Translations under genes and position numbers: made by a program
NCBI GenBank assembly: GCA_905182555.1
Contig: CAJJBX010000009.1
Coordinates: forward strand, 1 to 64,000
DNA from: an uncultured Ilumatobacter sp.
GTDB lineage: Bacteria; Actinomycetota; Acidimicrobiia; Acidimicrobiales; Ilumatobacteraceae
DNA length: 64,000 nucleotides
Direction of reading: 5' to 3'
Notes under the pieces: model-generated
The model's database searches: none
What the model was told of the DNA's origin: nothing
Seen by the model: the letters and a program-made list of their open reading frames with translations, nothing else
Shown: positions 50,463 through 59,242 of the stretch, piece by piece
Numbering within the stretch: position 1 is the stretch's first letter
How the letters are laid out: every line of letters begins with the position of its first letter

Positions 50463-50665
50463 CCAATTCAGCAACCACCACCTACTCCGTGCCCGAGATT
50501 TCCTGCGGTCACTGCAAATCCACGATCGAAGCTGCCGTGCAAGGGCTCGGTGACGTCGCTCGCGTCGAAGTCGACATCGAGGCCAAGACCGTCACTGTCG
50601 AAGGTGGAGACCGCTCCACAATCGTGACCGCGATCGAAGATGCCGGCTACGACGTTGCCCAGTGA
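50459..50665 (+). CDS. copZ: Copper chaperone CopZ (heavy-metal-associated domain)
   Basis: This 68-residue ferredoxin-like domain has the metal site C-G-H-C in 'PEISCGHCKSTIEAAVQGL' and ends 'IEDAGYDVAQ'. It delivers copper(I) to CopA. The start overlaps the restored copA stop (ATGA), so the two are translationally coupled, supporting the reading-frame repair in copA. Confidence 0.9.
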   Translation: MTNSATTTYSVPEISCGHCKSTIEAAVQGLGDVARVEVDIEAKTVTVEGGDRSTIVTAIEDAGYDVAQ

Positions 50666-50761
50666 ACCGAGTCCTTTCCGTTGTGGCAGTCGGTGAGCAC
50701 CCCTCGCGTTGACCGCATGTGGTGAGCGCCGACCCGGCCTTTGGTGATGGGGTGAGGCTCT

Positions 50762-50983
50762 TCAGCTCGCGGTCGCGGTTGTTGATGGAAGCGCCGACGT
50801 TGTTGTGGTCGATGACGTCGTGGCACCCGTGGCCGGTGGCGCCTCGTTCGGATCTGTGTAGTCGAAGATCATGGTTTGAGCGCCGTAGGTTTTTGGTTCT
50901 TCAACGCCGTCGAACATGTAGATCATGTCGGTGATCTCGATCAGGTCGGGCTGGTAAGACCGGCCGAGCTTGGCACTCGTCAC
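50762..50983 (-). CDS. Small protein or gene-end fragment with Thr/Ser-rich tail, 73 residues
   Basis: GTG 50983 follows GGTGAAAC. The protein reads 'KLGRSYQPDLIEITDMIYMFDGVEEPKTYGAQTMIFDYTD' and ends in an Ala-Pro-Thr-Ser tail of about 30 residues typical of exported actinobacterial proteins, though no signal peptide is present. It may be the surviving end of a larger exported protein. I do not recognise the family. It lies 15 bp downstream of the YibE/F gene in the same direction. Confidence 0.35.
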   Translation of the reverse strand: MTSAKLGRSYQPDLIEITDMIYMFDGVEEPKTYGAQTMIFDYTDPNEAPPATGATTSSTTTTSALPSTTATAS

Positions 50984-50998
50984 GTTTCACCGTTGTGA

Positions 50999-52177
50999 TC
51001 ACGCTTCTGCAGGAACTTCGTCGGCGGGTCGGGATCGGCTCGCGAGTGTGGCGGCGGCAAGCGCGGTGCTGATGGGTACCGATGCGACCAACCCAATCGA
51101 GCCAACAAGCGCCCGCACGACTTCGACTGCAACGATCTCTCGAGTAGCGACCGACGACAACGACTGACCAGCTTCGCTGAACAACAACAGCAGCGGGAGT
51201 GACGCCCCGGCGTACGCAAGGAAAAGCGTGTTCACGGTCGATGAGATGTGGTCGCGTCCGATCCGTAACGCTCTGTTGTACAGCTCGGTGAAATTGGAGT
51301 CGGGCTTGGCGTGTTTGAGTTCCCAGACCGCCGACACCTGGGTGACGGTGACGTCGTCGAGGACGCCAAGGGAGCCAATCACGACGCCAGCAAGCAAGAG
51401 TCCCTGGGGGTTGATGTCGCTGCCCAAAGCGCTGAGGTAGCCAACGGTTTCGTCGGCGAGGCCGGTGAATTTTGACGTCACGACGAACAGCCACGCAAGG
51501 ACAGCGGTGAGCGCGAGACTTGCGATTGACGCCAACAGCGCCGCGGCGGTCGCGAGGTTGAACCCGTGCGCCAAGAAGAGCGCAACGAAGGCAATAAGTC
51601 CTGAGGCGACGAGCGCAACAGCGAGGGCGTTCGACCCTTCAAGCAGCGCTGGAAGGATGAACCCCACTATCACAACGAGGCTCACAGCGAGCCCGGCCAG
51701 CGCGCCAACGCCGCGCCACCGACCGAGCACGACGATTGCCGTGACGAACACAAGGAGCAACAGCAACAGCGGCGTCGAGCGTTCGAAATCGTAAAAGTAA
51801 ATCAGTGGTGAACCGCTGTCTTGGATCACGACGTCGACGAGAATCGAGTCGCCGCCCCGGATCGGACTGTTGAGCGACTGCTCGAAGGTCAATCGCTCGC
51901 CAACGTAGGCGCCGGAGTTCGGGATGAGTTCGATCTGTCGGCACCCCAGTAATGGGTCGTAGCTGCAGGGTTCAACGGCTTGGGACGTGACCTGCGCGGT
52001 GATCGGGTCGCCGTCGAGGCCGAGGGGGTCAGATCCACTGTCGGAGCGGCTCGGCCACAGCACGATTAACCCGATGATGACGCCGACAGCACACACCACG
52101 ACTGCGGCCCACATGCCGCGACGGATGCGGTCGTCGACATCTATGTTGAGGCGAGTTGCTCCGTGATCGTGGCCCAT
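50999..52177 (-). CDS. YibE/F-family membrane protein
   Basis: This 392-residue protein has one N-terminal span, an extracytoplasmic region of about 90 residues (EPCSYDPLLGCRQIELIPNSG, with two cysteines) and seven or eight further helices. It includes the family stretches 'LLAGVVIGSLGVLDDVTVTQVSAVWELKHA' and 'IGRDHISSTVNTLFLAYAGASLPLLLLF'. YibE/F proteins have no firmly known function. The N-terminal HDHG and location next to copper genes hint at metal handling. It precedes the small fragment and follows the BlaI unit on the minus strand. Confidence 0.85.
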   Translation of the reverse strand: MGHDHGATRLNIDVDDRIRRGMWAAVVVCAVGVIIGLIVLWPSRSDSGSDPLGLDGDPITAQVTSQAVEPCSYDPLLGCRQIELIPNSGAYVGERLTFEQSLNSPIRGGDSILVDVVIQDSGSPLIYFYDFERSTPLLLLLLVFVTAIVVLGRWRGVGALAGLAVSLVVIVGFILPALLEGSNALAVALVASGLIAFVALFLAHGFNLATAAALLASIASLALTAVLAWLFVVTSKFTGLADETVGYLSALGSDINPQGLLLAGVVIGSLGVLDDVTVTQVSAVWELKHAKPDSNFTELYNRALRIGRDHISSTVNTLFLAYAGASLPLLLLFSEAGQSLSSVATREIVAVEVVRALVGSIGLVASVPISTALAAATLASRSRPADEVPAEA

Positions 52178-52207
52178 GACAGCGTGAGAGAGCGACGGGG
52201 CGTTTGC

Positions 52208-52381
52208 TCAGCGCACCAGGTCGGTGGCGAACGCGACGCTGTGATTGGCAATGCCAGGGGCCGGGGCGGCGCGGATTGTTCCGACGAACGCTGCGGCCGG
52301 GCTGAGCCGGTCGAGGTGGCGGCTTCCAGCGAGCGCAACGCCGAGTGTGACGACGAGTGGGAGTGCAACGAAGTTGATCAC
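52208..52381 (-). pseudogene. M56/BlaR1-like metallopeptidase stub, 57 codons
   Basis: The frame starts at GTG 52381, overlapping the BlaI stop as GTGA, and reads 'MINFVALPLVVTLGVALAGSRHLDRLSP'. Then comes 'VGTIRAAPAPGIANHSVAFATD', ending at 52208. BlaI-type repressors are normally followed by an M56 membrane peptidase that begins this way and runs 300 residues or more. The HExxH active site is missing, so only the first membrane helix survives. Confidence 0.45.
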
Positions 52382-52731
52382 GGTGCGTTGTTCAAGATGG
52401 CAAAGAGTTGGGCGGCGTCACCGGGGTCGAGTGCTTGAGCGAACCCGGCGAGTGCGGACTGGCGGTCTGATGCTGCGTCAAGGATCGTGCGCAAACGTTG
52501 CGCCGTGAGGTCTGCTTCGCTGCTTGCAGCCTCGTACCGATAGGCGCGACCGGATCGATTCCGGGTCGCCAAACCTTTGTCGCAAAGCCGACCGAGAATG
52601 GTCGCAATGCTGGTGTAAGCCAGGTCGGTGCTCATGTCTTGGATGACGTCACTGGGCGACGCTGGCTGATCGATGTTCCACAGTGCTCGAAGGACATCTG
52701 TTTCTAGGGCGCCGTCGGCTCGTCGTGTCAT
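52378..52731 (-). CDS. BlaI/MecI-family repressor
   Basis: This 117-residue winged-helix protein has 'GALETDVLRALWNIDQPASPSDVIQDMSTDLAYTSIATILGRLCDKGLATRNRSGRAYRYEAASSEADL', the standard BlaI fold. Related actinobacterial proteins control copper genes (CopR/MecI type) or beta-lactam genes. The usual M56 sensor partner is reduced to a stub. Placed within the copper cluster, it may repress the divergent cytochrome c/CopCD genes. Confidence 0.88.
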   Translation of the reverse strand: MTRRADGALETDVLRALWNIDQPASPSDVIQDMSTDLAYTSIATILGRLCDKGLATRNRSGRAYRYEAASSEADLTAQRLRTILDAASDRQSALAGFAQALDPGDAAQLFAILNNAP

Positions 52732-52907
52732 GGTGCTGATGATGTTTCTGATGTGGCGGGCTGGTCGAGACTGCTGGCGGACGGTGTCGTTACTGACTCC
52801 GCTTCGTTGATGACAATCTTATCGATGTTGCGGTGACGTAACCGGAACCCAGGGAACGCCAGCGCAGCGAGCGCGATGATGGACATCGCCGCGTCTTCGA
52901 TGGACAT
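52728..52907 (-). CDS. Possible small membrane protein, 59 residues, overlapping BlaI
   Basis: The frame 'MSIEDAAMSIIALAALAFPGFRLRHRNIDK' and on to 52728 has one hydrophobic helix and a 4-base overlap with the BlaI start. No ribosome site is obvious and the DNA is also the promoter region of the plus-strand genes. It could be a real leader gene or chance. Confidence 0.25.
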   Translation of the reverse strand: MSIEDAAMSIIALAALAFPGFRLRHRNIDKIVINEAESVTTPSASSLDQPATSETSSAP

Positions 52908-52960
52908 CGCCGCTGACACGCCTCCACGCGTCCAGCCCCGACCAACCGATTGCTGCAGTA

Positions 52961-53265
52961 GTGACCGGGGCGCTTGTCGTGTTTGCAGCCGCATGCGGCG
53001 GTGCGGACCTGTACCCGTCCAATTGTGCGTCGTGTCATGGTGCCGACCTGCAGGGCACCGACAAAGGCCGTCGCACTTGTCGATCGTCTACGAACCCAAC
53101 CATCACGGCGACGATGCGTTCCGCTCGACAATTCTTCATGGTGCACGGCAGCATCACTGGAACTTTGGTGACATGGCCGCGATCACCGGCCTCGACAACG
53201 ATGAGATCGACGACATCATCGCGTACGTACGTTCTGAGCAGGAGCGGCACGGTTTCGACCAGTGA
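52961..53265 (+). CDS. Cytochrome c lipoprotein, frameshifted near 53073
   Basis: A lipobox-like 'ALVVFAAACGG' is followed by the heme c site in 'LYPSNCASCHGADLQG' (CxxCH). One C is missing near 53073. The other frame continues 'PSHLSIVYEPNHHGDDAFRSTILHGARQHHWNFGDM', where Met would be the sixth heme ligand, and ends in 'DDIIAYVRSEQERHGFDQ'. The whole is a small class I cytochrome c of about 100 residues. GTG 52961 gives a signal sequence without basic residues, so the true start may be further upstream. It lies 76 bp before CopCD. Confidence 0.72.
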
Positions 53266-53341
53266 CCATCCTTGGACCTCAAGTTGTTCACCATGCTCCG
53301 CGACAGGCGAAGTACGACGTTGCGTCGTAAGGTTGAGTGCT

Positions 53342-54763
53342 ATGTCTGAACGCCCGCCTTGCACGGACCCGCCGCGCCCTAGCTTCGCCAGTCGCATGGC
53401 TGCGGCAATCGGCGTACTCGTCGTAGCCGCTGGGCTTGTGCTGGTCCCTGCAACGGCAAGCGCCCATACCGGCTTTCAATCGTCCACCCCATCCGAAGGA
53501 GCAGCGATGGACGAGCCCGTGAGCCTCGTGACGATCGTCTTCACCGGCGAGGCCAACCCGGTCGGGGATCAGTTCGTCGCCTTGACACCTGACGGCGTCG
53601 TTCAAGTAGCCGCCAGTTTTGTAACTGTCGACGACAAGATCTTTTCGATCACATTTGACCCGCCGCTTGCTGGCGGTCGGGTCGGTATTCGCTGGAATGT
53701 GCAGGCGGCAGACGCGCACCCCATCGAAGGAGCCTTCTCCTTCACCGTGGCAGCACCCGCTCCGGTGGCTCCGGTGGCTCCGGTCACTCCGACCACGAGC
53801 GTCGCATCTGAAACGGTGGCGGTCGAAGCATCCGAGGTGCCGCCCGCGGCCCAGACCCTCGAGGAGTTCCTGACTGTCGATAACTCGAAGCCGGGTCAAA
53901 CCACCGCCACGGTTGGGCGCCTCGTTGGCTTCGTCGGTGTCACACTCGGACTTGGTGCCTTCGCCTTTGTTGCTACTGCGTTGCGCGGGCGTCGCGGAGA
54001 GGTCCGCCGCGCTGCGTCGGCAGTTCGAGTGCTCGGCGCCGTCATCGTCGTCGGTGCCGCAATCGAATACGTGGGCGTCTCGCGGGTCGGTACCGAGTCG
54101 TTGGCATCGGGTTGGTCTACGGCCCCAGGCTTTGCGACCGTATTGCGCATCCTTGGTGGGATCGGGCTGGTCGTGGGTATTGGTGGGACCATCACGCGGG
54201 GCGCGGTTCAACGCTGGACCTCCAACGCCCGTTCGTGGCCCGCACTGGCCAGCGTCGTGTTGATCATTGCATCGTTCTGGTTCGACGGGCACACCGTCAG
54301 CAAAGGCTTCCGACCGCTCCACGCGCTCGTCAACAGCGTGCACGTTGCGGCTGGCGCAGTGTGGGTCGGGGGAGTGGTCGCCATCGCTGTTGTTGTCTGG
54401 TCGCGCTATCAATCGCATGAACCAATGCGCGTGGTCGAACTCGTCGTCCGCTTCTCCAAGATTGCCACCATTGCATTGGCTTCGGTCGTTGTTGCAGGCG
54501 GTGTCATGGCGTTCCTTGTGCTCGACTCCTTCGGCGAGCTGACGGGAACACCGTGGGGTAAAATTCTGCTCCTCAAGACCGCAGCGGTCGGTCTTGCCAT
54601 GACCGGCGGCGCGTACAACCACTTTCGGCTTCTGCCGTCTCTTGAAGCGGATCCCGAGTCGCCCGAACTCCTGACTGATCTGCGGAACACGGTCACTGCC
54701 GAAGCAATCATGCTGGTCTTTGTTGTCGCTGTCACGGCCTGGCTGGTTGCAGCGGCCTCGTAG
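53342..54763 (+). CDS. CopC-CopD fusion, copper resistance/import protein
   Basis: This is a 473-residue protein. A signal peptide ends in 'ATASAHTGFQSSTPSEGAAMDEPVS'; the His after the cleavage site is the CopC copper ligand, and the CopC beta-barrel has a second site in 'AADAHPIEGAFSFTV'. A Pro-Val-Ala linker near residue 145 joins eight CopD membrane helices, with 'FWFDGHTVSKGFRPLHALVNSVHVAAGAVWVGGVVAIAVV' holding the conserved histidines. Fused CopCD occurs in many actinobacteria and moves copper across the membrane. ATG 53342. Confidence 0.92.
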   Translation: MSERPPCTDPPRPSFASRMAAAIGVLVVAAGLVLVPATASAHTGFQSSTPSEGAAMDEPVSLVTIVFTGEANPVGDQFVALTPDGVVQVAASFVTVDDKIFSITFDPPLAGGRVGIRWNVQAADAHPIEGAFSFTVAAPAPVAPVAPVTPTTSVASETVAVEASEVPPAAQTLEEFLTVDNSKPGQTTATVGRLVGFVGVTLGLGAFAFVATALRGRRGEVRRAASAVRVLGAVIVVGAAIEYVGVSRVGTESLASGWSTAPGFATVLRILGGIGLVVGIGGTITRGAVQRWTSNARSWPALASVVLIIASFWFDGHTVSKGFRPLHALVNSVHVAAGAVWVGGVVAIAVVVWSRYQSHEPMRVVELVVRFSKIATIALASVVVAGGVMAFLVLDSFGELTGTPWGKILLLKTAAVGLAMTGGAYNHFRLLPSLEADPESPELLTDLRNTVTAEAIMLVFVVAVTAWLVAAAS

Positions 54764-55022
54764 CCGTGATTCCTCGACGGCCTCAGCCGTTGGCGTCGCG
54801 TCGTCATTGTTGACATGCTCGGGGTTCGGCCACTCACCTGACGGAGACCGCACCGACCGACGCACTAGAGCCAATCGATGTAGTTGCCGGGAAATCAAGC
54901 GGCTTCGCGACTTTCCTTGCGCGGGCAGCGCGCCGAGTGTCGGTTTCAACCATGATCTCCCAGGGAACGATCTCAAAGGGAACGATCTTGAAACGAAGAC
55001 CATGCCTGAGGAGGCGCATCAC

Positions 55023-56439
55023 ATGACGAACACATCTCGCCCAGCAGCCGCAGCTTCCACTGGCCAACCCGAGTTCGATGCAGATCGAATCGTCGGGTCG
55101 ATCCGGGATGGTTTCGAGCGCGGGCTGACTCGGCCACTTGAGTGGCGCCGCAACCAGCTGAATGCAATGGAGACCATGCTGCGTGAGAATGCGGATCAAC
55201 TCCTTGCGGCACTCGCGGTCGACCTCCACAAGCCTGCAACCGAGGCCTGGACGACGGAAATCGGTTTCACGCTTTCCGACATCGACCACCAGAGATCGCA
55301 CCTTGCGAAATGGTCCGAACCGCGCAAGGTCAAGGTTCCGCTGGCATTTCAGCCTGCGACGGCGCGCATCGTGCCAGAGCCAAAGGGCGTCGTGCTGGTC
55401 ATCGCTCCATGGAACTACCCACTGCAGCTTTTGCTGTCGCCGATGGCCGCAGCGATCGCCGCCGGAAATGCGCTTGTCGCGAAGCCATCCGAGCTGGCTC
55501 CGGCGACATCCGAAGCCCTGGTCGAGCTATGCGCCAAATATCTCGACACGACAACAATTGCAGTCGTCGGTGGCGGGGTCGAGGAGTCGAGCGCACTGCT
55601 CGATCAACGATTCGATCACATCTTCTTCACTGGCGGCACACGTGTCGGGAAGATCGTGATGCATGCTGCTGCCGAGCACCTGACGCCTGTGACGCTTGAG
55701 CTAGGGGGCAAGAGTCCGGCGATCGTTGCTGCTGATGCCGATGTCGAAGTCACCGCTCGACGCATCGCCTGGGGCAAGTTCGTGAACTCCGGCCAAACAT
55801 GTATCGCTCCCGACTATGTCCTCGTCGCCCGACCCTTGCGCGACCGTCTCGTCGAAGCTATCGAGCAGTCGGTGACGGCGTTCTATGGCGCCGACCCGCA
55901 TGCCAGTGCCGACTACGGTCGCATCATCAGCGACGACCATTTCGAGCGGGTTTCGGCACTGATCGGGGGCGAAGGCAGCGGAACCATCGCATTCGGTGGC
56001 ACCAGCGACCCGTCGGACCGATACATCGCACCCACGGTGTTGATTGATCCTGACCTTGACTCCGATGTGATGACCACCGAGATCTTCGGTCCGGTGCTGT
56101 GCGTGCGCGAGGTGGCCGGCGCCGACCCCGACTCGCGCGACTCGCAAGAAGTCTCGCCTTTCCATCTTCACCGACGACGACACGACAGCACAACGCACCA
56201 TCGCACGCACCTCATCCGGTGGCGTCAGTATCAATGGAACGCTCCTCCACATCGGGCCTCCCGACCTTCCGTTCGGAGGCGTTGGACCGAGCGGCATGGG
56301 TGCGTACCACGGCGAGGCAGGCTTCGAGACGTTCAGCCACCTCAAGTCGGTGTTCGACAAGCGCACGAAGCCGGATCTGAAGGTCTTGTATCCGCCGTAC
56401 ACGAGCATGAAGGAACGTCTGATCAAGCTCCTGCAGTGA
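55023..56439 (+). CDS. Aldehyde dehydrogenase (ALDH3-like), frameshifted near 56140
   Basis: The protein is about 471 residues once repaired. Present are 'VLVIAPWNYPLQLLLSPMAAAIAAGNALVAKPSELAPATSEAL', the catalytic Glu in 'TLELGGKSPAIV' and the nucleophile Cys in 'FVNSGQTCIAPDYVLV'. After 'VLCVREVAGADPDS' the frame changes. The rest ('LSIFTDDDTTAQRTIARTSSGGVSINGTLLHIGPPDLPFGGVGPSGMGAYHGEAGFETFSH') lies in another frame and ends at 56439. The family oxidises medium-chain or aromatic aldehydes with NAD(P). ATG 55023 follows GAGGAGG. It converges with the YeiH gene. Confidence 0.85.
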
Positions 56440-56441
56440 TG

Positions 56442-57452
56442 TCAGACCGTGAGGAGCACTGCCCCGAGCGACAAGGTGGCGATGCCGATCCACGACACCG
56501 CACCGAGCACCAATGGGCGCGGCCCGAGCTCCCGAATTTTGCCGATGTCGACGCCCGCCCCAAGGCCGACCATGGCCGCAGTGAGCATGAGCCCCTCGGC
56601 GGTCTTGGCCACATCCAGGGTGGAGTTGGGAAGCACGTCAAGCGTTCGGATCAGCACGCAGGCCATGAATCCGGCGATGAACAGCGGAATCGGTGAAGGA
56701 CGCTTCGTTGTGAGGCCCGAGTTGGCTGCGGAGCGAGAGCGTGCAACATTGACGCCTGCAACGATCGGGGCGAGCAGCAAGACCCGCGTGAGCTTCACGG
56801 TGATTGCGGTCGTCAGGACAGCAGCCCCGCCAGTCGACGCAGCCGCCACGACCTGGGCCGTATCGTGCACGCCCGCCCCGATCCAGGTGCCGAGTTCGAC
56901 GTCGGTTAAGCCGAACAGCCCGCCGGCGTAAGGGATAGCGAAGATCGCCATGGTGCCGAAGAGCGTCACGAGACCCATTGCTGTGGCGATTTCGTCGTCA
57001 GAAGCGCCGCTTGCGTCCTCGACTGCCGCGATAGCGGAGAGCCCACAGATTCCAAATCCGGTGCCGACAAGCAGGCAGAACCCACGGCTGAGTCCCATCT
57101 GGCGACCGATTGCTTGGGTGCTGAAGAACGTGGCAAACACCGTGAAGACGATGACTAACAACGTCGTCGGGCCAAGGTCGGTGATCTGGCTGACGGAGAG
57201 GCGCAACCCGAGTAACACCACGCCGACGCGCATGAGCCGTTTCGCAGCGAACTGCAGCCCTGGCCGGGTCGTCTGCGGTACGAATCCGAAATTTCCGAGC
57301 AGAGCGCCGATGACGAGTGCGACGACTAACCGGGAAACCGATGGAAGCGCAGCGTTGACGACGGTTGCTCCTGCGACGCCGAGAGCGGCCACGGCAAAGC
57401 CCGGGGTGAGGTCTCGGCAGGCACGAAGCAGGCTGGCCGGGGCGCCATTCAC
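56442..57452 (-). CDS. YeiH-family putative sulfate exporter
   Basis: This 336-residue protein has about ten membrane helices and the UPF0324/YeiH pattern: 'LRLSVSQITDLGPTTLLVIVFTVFATFFSTQAIGRQMGLSRGFCLLVGTGFGICGLSAIAAVEDASGASDDEIATAMGLVTLFGTMAIFAIPYAGGLFGL' and 'GTWIGAGVHDTAQVVAAAS'. Family members are linked to sulfonate, taurine or sulfate export. The start 57452 lies after 180 bp without genes. It might remove sulfate released by the sulfatases, but it is 20 kb away. Confidence 0.87.
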   Translation of the reverse strand: MNGAPASLLRACRDLTPGFAVAALGVAGATVVNAALPSVSRLVVALVIGALLGNFGFVPQTTRPGLQFAAKRLMRVGVVLLGLRLSVSQITDLGPTTLLVIVFTVFATFFSTQAIGRQMGLSRGFCLLVGTGFGICGLSAIAAVEDASGASDDEIATAMGLVTLFGTMAIFAIPYAGGLFGLTDVELGTWIGAGVHDTAQVVAAASTGGAAVLTTAITVKLTRVLLLAPIVAGVNVARSRSAANSGLTTKRPSPIPLFIAGFMACVLIRTLDVLPNSTLDVAKTAEGLMLTAAMVGLGAGVDIGKIRELGPRPLVLGAVSWIGIATLSLGAVLLTV

Positions 57453-57676
57453 GAAGTCGAAAAGTTACCGCTGCGACAGACGGACGCTGTGATGGAGGTC
57501 CAGAAATTCTCGCTTCTTGCGCAAGGGAGGGACCGCGGCTGGACCGATTGGCTGATGCGGAGTATTCGTCGCTCCCTGGGGGCGACGACGAGTGCGTGTT
57601 CTTCCGTCAATAGCCGTGCGTGCTCGACCAACGGATCATCATCGCACGCGCTACGTTCGGACATCGCGTGACGGTA

Positions 57677-58226
57677 TCACTGCGGCGCAGGTGGCTGGCT
57701 GGCGTCGGTATTTCGATACAGCGGCAGGAGCTCGACTTCAGCTTCGATCTCGATGACGAAGTTCATGGGAGTCCAGCGACCCCGATCGCTACGCGGGCAT
57801 GACGGCCGACTTCCGAGCCAAACACGTCGATGATCAAGTCACTGAATCCGTTGACCACGATGTGCTGGTCGGCATACCCGTCAGCTGAGTTGACCATCCC
57901 GAAGACACGGAGCCACCCGCGACGCGATCCAGTGAACCAATCTCGGCACGCAGGTTCGCGAGCGTCGACAGGCCAATGTCGCGTGCTGCGAGTTGGCCCT
58001 GCCCGGTTGTCAGGTCAGGGTCGAGCTTGCCGTATGGGCCAGCAATAGATCCATCAGCGTTTTGCTTTGGATGCCCTGAAATCAACGTACGGTTCCCTCG
58101 AACACTGATGAACGAGAACGTTAGGTGCAGCCCGTTTGCAGGTTGGTGGGTCGATGCGCCACGTGGACGCTGCACCCTTGAACTCAACCTCGAGCCAATC
58201 TCGATTGGCCCGGGGTTCGACGCCAA
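57677..58226 (-). CDS. RidA/YjgF-like protein with two frame breaks
   Basis: Three frame pieces join into one RidA-like protein. They are 'GNRTLISGHPKQNADGSIAGPYGKLDPDLTTGQGQLAARDIGLSTLANLRAEIGSLDRVAG', then (one G missing near 57920) 'WLRVFGMVNSADGYADQHIVVNGFSDLIIDVFGSEVGRHARVAIGVAGLP', then (one C missing near 57770) 'MNFVIEIEAEVELLPLY'. RidA proteins hydrolyse reactive enamine/imine intermediates. Both breaks are at G or C runs, so sequence error is likely. The N-terminus is unclear; TTG 58226 is only a guess. Confidence 0.65.
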
Positions 58227-58254
58227 TGTTGTAGCCCGCGTTATTTGGGGCTCT

Positions 58255-59188
58255 TCATTGGGATCGCAAGCGCGTTCCTGAGCGCTGGCCGGTCCAGCGG
58301 GAAGCGACAGCAACGCCGCCGCAGACCAGGCCGGCGCCGACGAATTGTGCAGTGCCGAGCGGAACACCCATCAACGTCCAACTCGCAGCGAGTGCCACCA
58401 CGAACTCGAGGCTGCCGATCATCCCGGTCGCGCGATCGCCAGCCAAGGGAGCGCCCCAGGTGACGAGCGCAGCCGGGATGGCAAGTGTGCAGAGGGTGAG
58501 GAAGGTGACGGCGAGGAGCGCGTCGGTGGTCATCGGGGCGATGTGCAGGCCGGTTCTGGCCAATGTGAGCGGGAAGAGCACGGTCACGCCTCCGGCTGCT
58601 CCGGCGAAGACCTTCGGCGCAGTGGGCATTGCCGCTGCTGGGCCGCTGAGCACCAGGAGGTACGTCGCCCACCCGACGAGGCGGTGACGGTGACGAGGAG
58701 TGCGATGGCGACCGACTGGGCGGCGGAGGGCGAGGCGGGCGACGCCAAGGTCTAACATGCTATCATGCTGCAACGGCAACTTCTCGAGCGTGCAGTGGTC
58801 GCTTCCAGACGATTGCGGAGAGGACGAGGACGACGACCGGATACGTGTAGTAGACGACGGTTGCAGCTGCGACCGGTGCCCGGTCGAGCGCAAGGAAGTA
58901 CCCGGCGAAGCCGAGCATGCTGACCGCTCCGCCGGCGAACACGATCAGCGACTCGCGCCGCCAGCCCCGCAGCTGCGGTGCGCAGGGTGCCAGAACGACG
59001 AAGAGCACCAGGATGCGGAGGAACGATGCAGCAATTGGATCGATGCCGGCGTCGAATGCTCGAGTCGCGAAGTACGGACTGAACCCAAAACCGACCGCGG
59101 CGGCGGCGACGGCAACTGTTGGCCGAGCAGTCTTCGCGTTGTCGACTGCTGCCGAACGCTGGCGGGTGTCGTTGCTGATCGTGTGCAC
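58255..59188 (-). CDS. EamA/DMT-family exporter with frame breaks near 58690-58770
   Basis: The N-terminal half (GTG 59188, GGAG upstream) has five helices: 'VAVAAAAVGFGFSPYFATRAFDAGIDPIAASFLRILVLFVVLAP' to 'AATVVYYTYPVVVLVLSAIVWKRPL'. The C-terminal half continues in another frame with 'VGWATYLLVLSGPAAAMPTAPKVFAGAAGGVTVLF' to 'GSLEFVVALAASWTLMGVPLGTAQFVGAGLVCGGV'. Together they make a ten-helix EamA transporter of about 310 residues. The break region reads in several frames, so more than one indel is likely. It is divergent from a LysR gene that probably controls it. Confidence 0.75.
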
Positions 59189-59242
59189 GTCTCCAGTATC
59201 GGAGTGGCAGATCGGCCCGTCCAGCGCGTCTTTTAGTACATA

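Noticed and set aside
53288-55003. A 571-codon open frame on the minus strand opposite CopCD
   Set aside because: It is rich in Arg, Asp, Gly and His, has no family resemblance, and mirrors the high-GC codon pattern of the plus-strand CopC-CopD gene.
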